Origin: Microstegium vimineum
Taxonomy: Eukaryota > Streptophyta > Magnoliopsida > Poales > Poaceae
Direction of reading: 5' to 3'
Length of the DNA stretch: 64,000 bases
NCBI GenBank assembly: GCA_022036555.1
Contig: CM039128.1
Location: 4,278,049 to 4,342,048, forward strand
Positions 57,964-64,000 of the stretch are shown piece by piece (positions within the stretch are counted from its first letter, which is position 1; every line of letters begins with the position of its first letter). The translations under genes were made by a program, and so were the position numbers. Below the pieces are notes generated by a model. It was not told where the DNA came from. It worked only from the letters and a program-made list of their open reading frames with translations, and did not search any database.

Positions 57964-58330
57964 CGGCCAAAGGGTGCTTAGTCTGGTTGGCTAAGTCACT
58001 CGAGCGGCACCTTACAGGTCCTGAGTTCGATTCCCTGTGGGAGCGAATTTCAGACTGTGGTTTCCTGAGTTCGATTCCCCGTGGGAGCGAATTTCAGCTA
58101 TGGTTTCTTGGATTTATTTCAGGATTTTCCGGCGCTCCGCTTTCAGTGATAGGCGACGTCCCCGTCGACAGCGAGGCGCCTGTGGTGGTGACTTCGTGAA
58201 GCTCGAGATATCTACCGGCTCAGTTCTTCGGAGATGCTCATAAGGGTAGAGTTTGCGTACGTGTATTTATAAGGGTGAGTGTGCGTGCGTATTGAGTATC
58301 TGCGTTGTACTGCGTACTTCTTAAAAAAAA
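57964..58330 (+). mobile_element. tRNA-derived SINE with duplicated box B
   Basis: The element is flanked by AGAACAATAAGTAG at 57950-57963 and 58331-58344 (14 bp) and ends in an A-run. A box A-like TAGTCTGGTTGGC lies at 57979-57992. Box B GAGTTCGATTCC occurs at 58023-58034 and again at 58067-58078, because a 43-44-bp segment is tandemly duplicated (58020-58063 and 58064-58106). RNA polymerase III would transcribe such elements from these boxes, with LINE machinery moving them. Confidence 0.85.
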
Positions 58331-58644
58331 AGAACAATAAGTAGTGAATGCTATTGGACAGGAATGTCCCTGCGAGTCGCCTTTGTCCTTGTCACACCTT
58401 TTGTTTTCTCCTCCCGTTGCTAGCTGTCTGCGGACGTGTACGTGTACGTGCGCAGAGGCATCCTACGTCCATAGGCCATGCACTAGGGGGCCTACTAGAT
58501 ACGGAGTATGTTCCCATCGAGATTTAATTATATAATTGGAAATATAAATAAATATACATACATCTGTCCATCTCGTGTTAATTTCTGGGCCTCTAACTTC
58601 AACAGCTCATGCCACGAGAATCAGCATGGCAGAGTAATAATTTA

Positions 58645-58971
58645 GGGCATGTTTGGTACAGCTCAGCTTTACTAGTGAAGCTATTTTTTTAGAAAATAAC
58701 TTTACAAACAACTTTCTAGATAAAGTTAAGTTATTTTAAAAAAATTGTTTGGCAAAACAGCTTTATTAATAACTTTATGCATGCATATGAGAGAGAAAGA
58801 GGGGAGAAAGCTATAATAAACTACTATTTTTAGTTTCATCCCACTTCATGTGTTTGTGAGAGGAGGAGAAAAACAGCTTTAGGGATGAAGCTGTTTTGAA
58901 AAAGGTGTTTGACAAAAAAAACAACTTATAACAGCTTCATAAAACTGTTATAAGCTGTACCAAACAGGCCC
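58645..58971. mobile_element. Tourist-like (PIF/Harbinger) MITE, 327 bp
   Basis: TTA is duplicated at 58642-58644 and 58972-58974. The ends GGGCATGTTTGGTACAGCT and AGCTGTACCAAACAGGCCC are inverted repeats with one or two mismatches. The interior repeats AACAGCTTTA/ATAACTTTA words. Non-coding. Confidence 0.8.
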
Positions 58972-59382
58972 TTAATAGTAGTTGTCACTCATTTTTGGGT
59001 GTCGATGCTTGATTGGCTGAAGTGTTGGAGGTGCCGTTCGTATGGTCGCCGCCCTCCTTTGGAAATTGGAACGTGGAATTGTCGAGCGAGTTTTGCAGGT
59101 ATGGATTCTCATTTCTTCCTTATTTGTGTTATTAGCTGTTATTTGTTTATATATGAAAACGTTACTCCATTTATTTTAAACTACAAGACATTTTGGCTTT
59201 TTTAGTTACAGCTTTTGTGATGCATTTAGATATACACTATGTTTAGATATATATCAAAAGCAATATATGAAAAAAATAAACGTCTTATAATTAATTGGAA
59301 TGGTGTTTAAATTGATGAATTTGTACTCGAGTTTATTTTATTCTCATTAATATAGTTTGCATCAGTGACGATGGATGATCCT

Positions 59383-59613
59383 CTCTATTCCAAAATGTAG
59401 AGCGTATATATTGAATTTAGAAAAGTCAAACATGGTAAGATTTGACCATTAAATAACTATTCATAAATCTATATGTTTGCACAACCAATAAATCATATCT
59501 TTTAGTAGTATATATATGTTGGTTTATAGTAATTGACAAGAAATCAATGCTAGTACACCTTGAAAGACATTTTTCAACAAATAGGCCTTGGAAGAAAAAA
59601 GAAACGGAGGGAG
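59383..59613. mobile_element. Stowaway-type MITE
   Basis: The right end AACGGAGGGAGTAG is a clear Stowaway terminus. The left end CCTCTCTATTCCAAAATG is eroded. The interior AAAAGTCAAACATGGTAAGATTTGACCA is typical of the group. Confidence 0.6.
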
Positions 59614-59805
59614 TAGCTAGTACTAAACTAGCTTAGCGTGCCTGCAAAGATCGCACCAAGGGATTTCCCAACTACTTAGCTATGTCCTTTACCTTTCCTA
59701 CAATTGTCATAAAGCATTAGCATAATGATGATTTTAGAAAGCGTTTTTGTTTTGTCACCTAAACTTCTTGCTGAAGAATTTGAAAGATCCACTCGAATAC
59801 AAAAT

Positions 59806-59882
<77 letters not shown>
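59806..59882. repeat. Compound microsatellite (CT)n(AT)n(GATA)n
   Basis: Three adjoining pure runs. No coding association. Likely polymorphic. Confidence 0.95.
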
Positions 59883-59884
<2 letters not shown>

Positions 59885-61443
59885 TTAATTAACAAAGCAC
59901 TGTTATGGCCGGCATCACATACGCGCACCCTGCTCGCCTTCATGGCTACAGCACGCTGCCAGGGGTCCAAGCCCAGCCTCTAGTTGTTCACAGGCTCACA
60001 GCTACTCTCTGGAGCCTTCGGCAGACACTGGGTTTACAACAAATATTTGGGCCCTTAATTAGATCTCAAACAAAAAAGTTTACAACTTTTGATTGTGTTA
60101 AGGGCTACAACTTTAATATAGGCTATGTTAGAATCTAATGTCTTTTGAAAAAAATAAATAAATTTTGAAATCTGACAACTTCAAACGAATATTTAGGCAT
60201 GTTAATCATCTCAGGTATAAGAACTATTAACTTCAAAGTTGCATATCGTGTCGAGCTTTTCAATTTTCATATAAATTTGTTTTCATTCAACTTTATATGA
60301 ATTAGGTTATGGTTTTTTTAATGTAAGAGATACTGATGGGTCCATACTACCATGTCAGCGAAATCATCTAAGAAACTATTCTGAAATGATCAAGGGGATA
60401 TTTTGTTCGGTTTTAAAAGTTAAGATGCATATGTTGTCGTTGTGTTATATTGAAGTCAGTGTTTCTTTTTAATTAATTTGAAGGACAACTTCAAACGGTA
60501 AAACAGACTTTAATTTGACTCTAGAAAAAAGGACGATGTTTATTAATTTATATTGGGAAAATTTGAGGATTGCCAGGAGGAGTGACAATGGATCGTCGAT
60601 ACGTGCGGCGTGCCGTGCTATCGACCTCCCTTTTCCACGCAAAGAAATATGGCAGGCTGTACGTATGAACTTGCTTTCATGCGACATCACTTTCTCCAGC
60701 GTGTAGTATATTATCATGTAGCGCGCTCGAAAGCTTTTATATACATCAAAAAAAAAAAGCGCGAAAGCTGCCCGCGTTTGTCCTGCATTTTTCTTGTTGA
60801 TTCTCCGTGCGCTGTTCTTTCACTCTGATCAGTCCAACATCCAACCACAAATGCCACGTCGATCGGTGCTCAACCCTATATATAGCATGTAGCCATGCAC
60901 GTCTAATCTGTCTATCTGTATATATATAATCACAAGAAACAACCCATCAGCAAGTTGCAAAAAACGGTGATTTGAAAGAGCTACAAAAACAATATGTATA
61001 ATGCCTGGTAGAATCAGGTATATATAATAATAAGCTGCCTAATTAGCCAGTGTGGCGTGTCGTGTGTCATGCATTATGTTATTGCAAATTGGAGTGTATA
61101 ATACACACTGCCAGTTGTATGTATATATAACAAGGAAGAAGACGATTTTGTGAACCTGGCTTTTAGGTCAAACATGTTATCGGACCATCCATAAAAACTT
61201 TGAAATTTTGTGAAGCCTGCCGACAGATTTTCCTTTCTTTCCATGTAAATACAAATGTAACTGGGTCCAACTCAATTTAAGTTAGGGTTGTCATCTATAT
61301 AAATTGGGCGGGAAAAAAACGTACAGACAATGATTACTACTTAGTTGCGCGGAAAAAGCAGACAATGATTAGTTAGTTAATTAGTTCTAATTGCATTGCA
61401 AGTGTTACTTCTAATTAAGGGCCGTCCTCTCTATCTTTTGGAC

Positions 61444-61484
<41 letters not shown>

Positions 61485-64000
61485 TTGCGAACATGCAATT
61501 GCCGTTTTTTTCACTAATAAGAGGAAGAAAGTGATACAAGCTTGGTGATCAAGCTAGCTTGGAGTACGAGACACAAACCTGGCCTCTTTGTAGTTAATTA
61601 TTAGTTGTACTGGATTATTGCAGTCTTACACCTGTATCTTTTTTTTTGACTTGTTCTTAGTGGTCACGTTGCTTGTCACTTAATTTATGGTTGCTTAAAT
61701 TTTTTTTGTACTGCTAAAGTTTATTGGATTCATTATTTAACCTCCTGAAACTTAATTATATATGTAAAACCATATTATACCTTTTCACGGCCATGCTCAT
61801 TTCGTTGAAATGTAGCTTAATTATGATGAATGATGTTGATTTATTGTGAGAGAAAAACATTATTGTTCGTTCGTTTTTGCTGAACGGGCCGGTCATTTTC
61901 AGGTCGTAAACAAACAAGGCATCAAATTTTTCACATGCTTAATAGTGTAGTACTGTAGTAGAGTACTAGTAATTTTTTGTCGGCACAACTTAGATCCAAA
62001 TTAAATTAGAGCCCCACTTGTATGTATATATGTGTGGGCATTAGAGGACAGAGCAGGGATATGCATGGGTGTATTAGCGGCATTACATTATCAGATGGGG
62101 CTCCATTTGCACGCTAGCATCACTTTCCTTGACCCCCCTTGGTTATTAGCAAACAAATTAAAGCTAAATAATGCAAACGACGGATGGATGCGTTGCATGC
62201 ATGGCGCCAGTGCAAGCATCATTTGGATCCACACAAAAATTGGGCTGCTGCTGGCCGGAGAGATGAATGAATTAATTAATTAGTTATTTGATGAATTGGA
62301 ATTAAGTCGATGCCGCGCTAGCTTAATTTTATGGTTGGGATTAAGCCGCCGATGGATGAGATGAGAGTTTGCTAGAGAGTTGACGGGCAATCAATCAATT
62401 AATCAAAGAAGGAGGGAGTATGGTGGGGGCCCAATCCACGCACAAAACACGTCTAATTAATCAGGCCGTCCCTACGATGGTGAAGTCGCACCGGCCGGCC
62501 TTCTTTCCTGCAAGCTACGGTTAGTCGTCAGGGGTCCCCCGCGTGCAGCATGCATGCATGCATACACCGTATATACAGTGCAGTGCATGAGGCAGTCGTC
62601 GTTGCTGGTTACATATAGTAGCCGTAACAGCTACGTACCGATCCCTGCACCTAGGAGTCCAGTAGGACTACTGACGACTCTGCACCCCACTACGTACGTA
62701 CATTACTCTCCTTTCGTTGTTCCTGCTTCTCGATCGATCTATCATATATGCATGCATGGTCCCCATCACATGCATGATCACCATTTATGCATGCGCAGTT
62801 TCACACGAATTTTAAAGAATTTCATATAAGTTTTACAGGAAGGAACATATATATAAGTCTCGTGTAGTAGGTTGGCCGCCGTGCATGTGTGGGCACGTAC
62901 GTATACGTACGTACATGTCCTGTGGTCAGCTGTGGACTACTGGTTGGCGGCGCGCTCCCGTACAAATACCCTTAAATACACGTACGTATATACGACGTAC
63001 AAGGCCGGGCATACACAAGACCGTACCTGCTGCACAGCGAAGAGTCGTGTGTACCGGGCATACTCCATCTATAATTTAACAGGAGTCACTTTTTTCAAAC
63101 ATTAGAATATAAATTATGAATAACTTTTAAATAGTTGAATTTAAAAATATGAAAACCATACAAATAGATTTACCTTATATATAATTTCATAAAAGTATAT
63201 ATATATATATATCATTTTTAAATAATTTTTTAATAGAAATATGAGGTCAAAATTATGTTTTGAAGATCATGTCATTGTCCAAAACGACCTATATATTCTA
63301 AGATATGGATAGAGTATGTAGGTGTGTGAATTGTGATGCGTCGTTACTCCTTGTCGCTCATGCTGCACGACGATAAATAGAAGAGTGCAACAGTGCCAAA
63401 TGCCCAAATGGTCCAACTCCGGCCCCAATGGTCTGGCTCACCCTCGACGCAGGGGCTAGCTAGCTCATGCATGCAGGGCTACACTGTCCATTACGTACTG
63501 TACGGACGGAAACGGACTGTGGCTTGTATATATTGCTATTGCATATACACAGAGGCGCTTTGCTTGGCATGAGCTGTGCATCGCGTTTTGGATGTTTGTG
63601 TGGGGGGTAATATGTACTCCGTAGCTAGTACGGTGTGCATGCATGCTATCCATCGGGGCCGGCCGGGCCGGTCTAGCTATATCACGTGAAAATGCACAAA
63701 ACTTTTGTAGATACATGAGAATCATCTTATATATATTCTAGTTACAGATTATTGTAAATGCGGTGCTACTGTACATGCACTGTGTTTCTGTGATGAGTGG
63801 AGCCCTGTTAGCAAGCAAGGAGAGACGACGACGTACGACAAAACCGTATGCTAGAAGCTGTTGACGAGATGCGTTGCAACAGCTGCAAATACCTTGCACA
63901 TGTACCTCCAGGAAGGTAGGGAACACAATTATTTGTATAATCCGCTTTAGCTGCTTAAATGTGCAGTGCCAGTGGAGGACTCTCGTTCTTAGGTCCTGTT
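59883..64000. other. AT-rich terminal spacer with MITE relics and microsatellites
   Basis: No gene recognised. Contains (TTA)n at 61446-61484 and a Stowaway-like relic at about 63060-63315 (ACTCCATCTATAATTT / GATATGGATAGAGTA). A fragment of the CCTGTTCG MITE family lies near 61845-61895. Dense GCATGCATGC and TACGTACGTA words occur at 62550-63020. The right edge of the window falls in this spacer. Confidence 0.5.

Noticed and set aside
62550..63020. Dense GCATGCATGC and TACGTACGTA palindromes, considered as a regulatory array
   Set aside because: Such self-complementary words are scattered through the whole terminal spacer and near 36700-37900 without ordered spacing. They look like low-complexity sequence.

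Overview
The window is nuclear DNA of a grass, most likely a panicoid (sorghum, maize or sugarcane type). The evidence is three plant-type transcription-factor genes with normal GT-AG introns and GC-rich 5' ends. They sit in a dense nest of grass transposons: a Ty3/gypsy element of the Tat lineage, an L1-type LINE, CACTA elements with TTTGCCGAGTGC subterminal repeats, SINEs, and Tourist-, Stowaway- and hAT-like MITEs. There are no operons, CRISPR arrays or bacterial features.

Layout. (1) 1207-6184 (+): a subgroup IVa-like bHLH factor with three exons. Its 3.7-kb second intron opens with GC instead of GT and is packed with MITEs. (2) 6.9-21.6 kb: a nested block. An outer CACTA-like unit seems to hold a gypsy-type LTR fragment, which is split by a 12.5-kb Tat-lineage element (7819-20365, target duplication AGCAC). 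That element carries gag-pol on the minus strand, a separate multi-exon antisense gene on the plus strand, and a minisatellite. (3) 21.6-26.9 kb: AT-rich spacer with MITEs and a complete 173-bp mini-CACTA. (4) 26894-33987: a nearly full-length LINE with a 20-bp target duplication. (5) 34-42 kb: an unrecognised candidate spliced transcript, a truncated CACTA with the tail of its transposase, and a second Tat-type LTR with its primer binding site. (6) 42664-44652 (+): a phytochrome-interacting-factor-like (PIF/PIL) bHLH gene with five coding exons, preceded by two upstream ORFs. (7) 44.7-53 kb: spacer, including a possible long spliced non-coding transcript. (8) 53176-54743 (-): an R2R3-MYB gene of the MYB61/MYB86 type with the canonical 133/130-nt exon pattern, except that exon 1 is one base short. 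(9) 54.9-64 kb: spacer with MITEs, a SINE and microsatellites.

All three recognisable host genes encode DNA-binding regulators: two bHLH and one MYB. They are unrelated by strand or spacing, so this looks like chance linkage rather than a cluster. Two of the three, bHLH and MYB, each lack one C in a C-run of exon 1 and are otherwise intact. This points either to homopolymer errors in the assembly or to recent null alleles.

The most unusual material is the antisense spliced gene inside the Tat element with its own TATA box, the abnormal inner end of that element's left LTR next to a perfect 18-bp hairpin, the GC-AG intron, the TGATG-linked upstream ORF chain in front of the PIF gene, and an 18-bp retro-insertion flanked by a 17-bp duplication.
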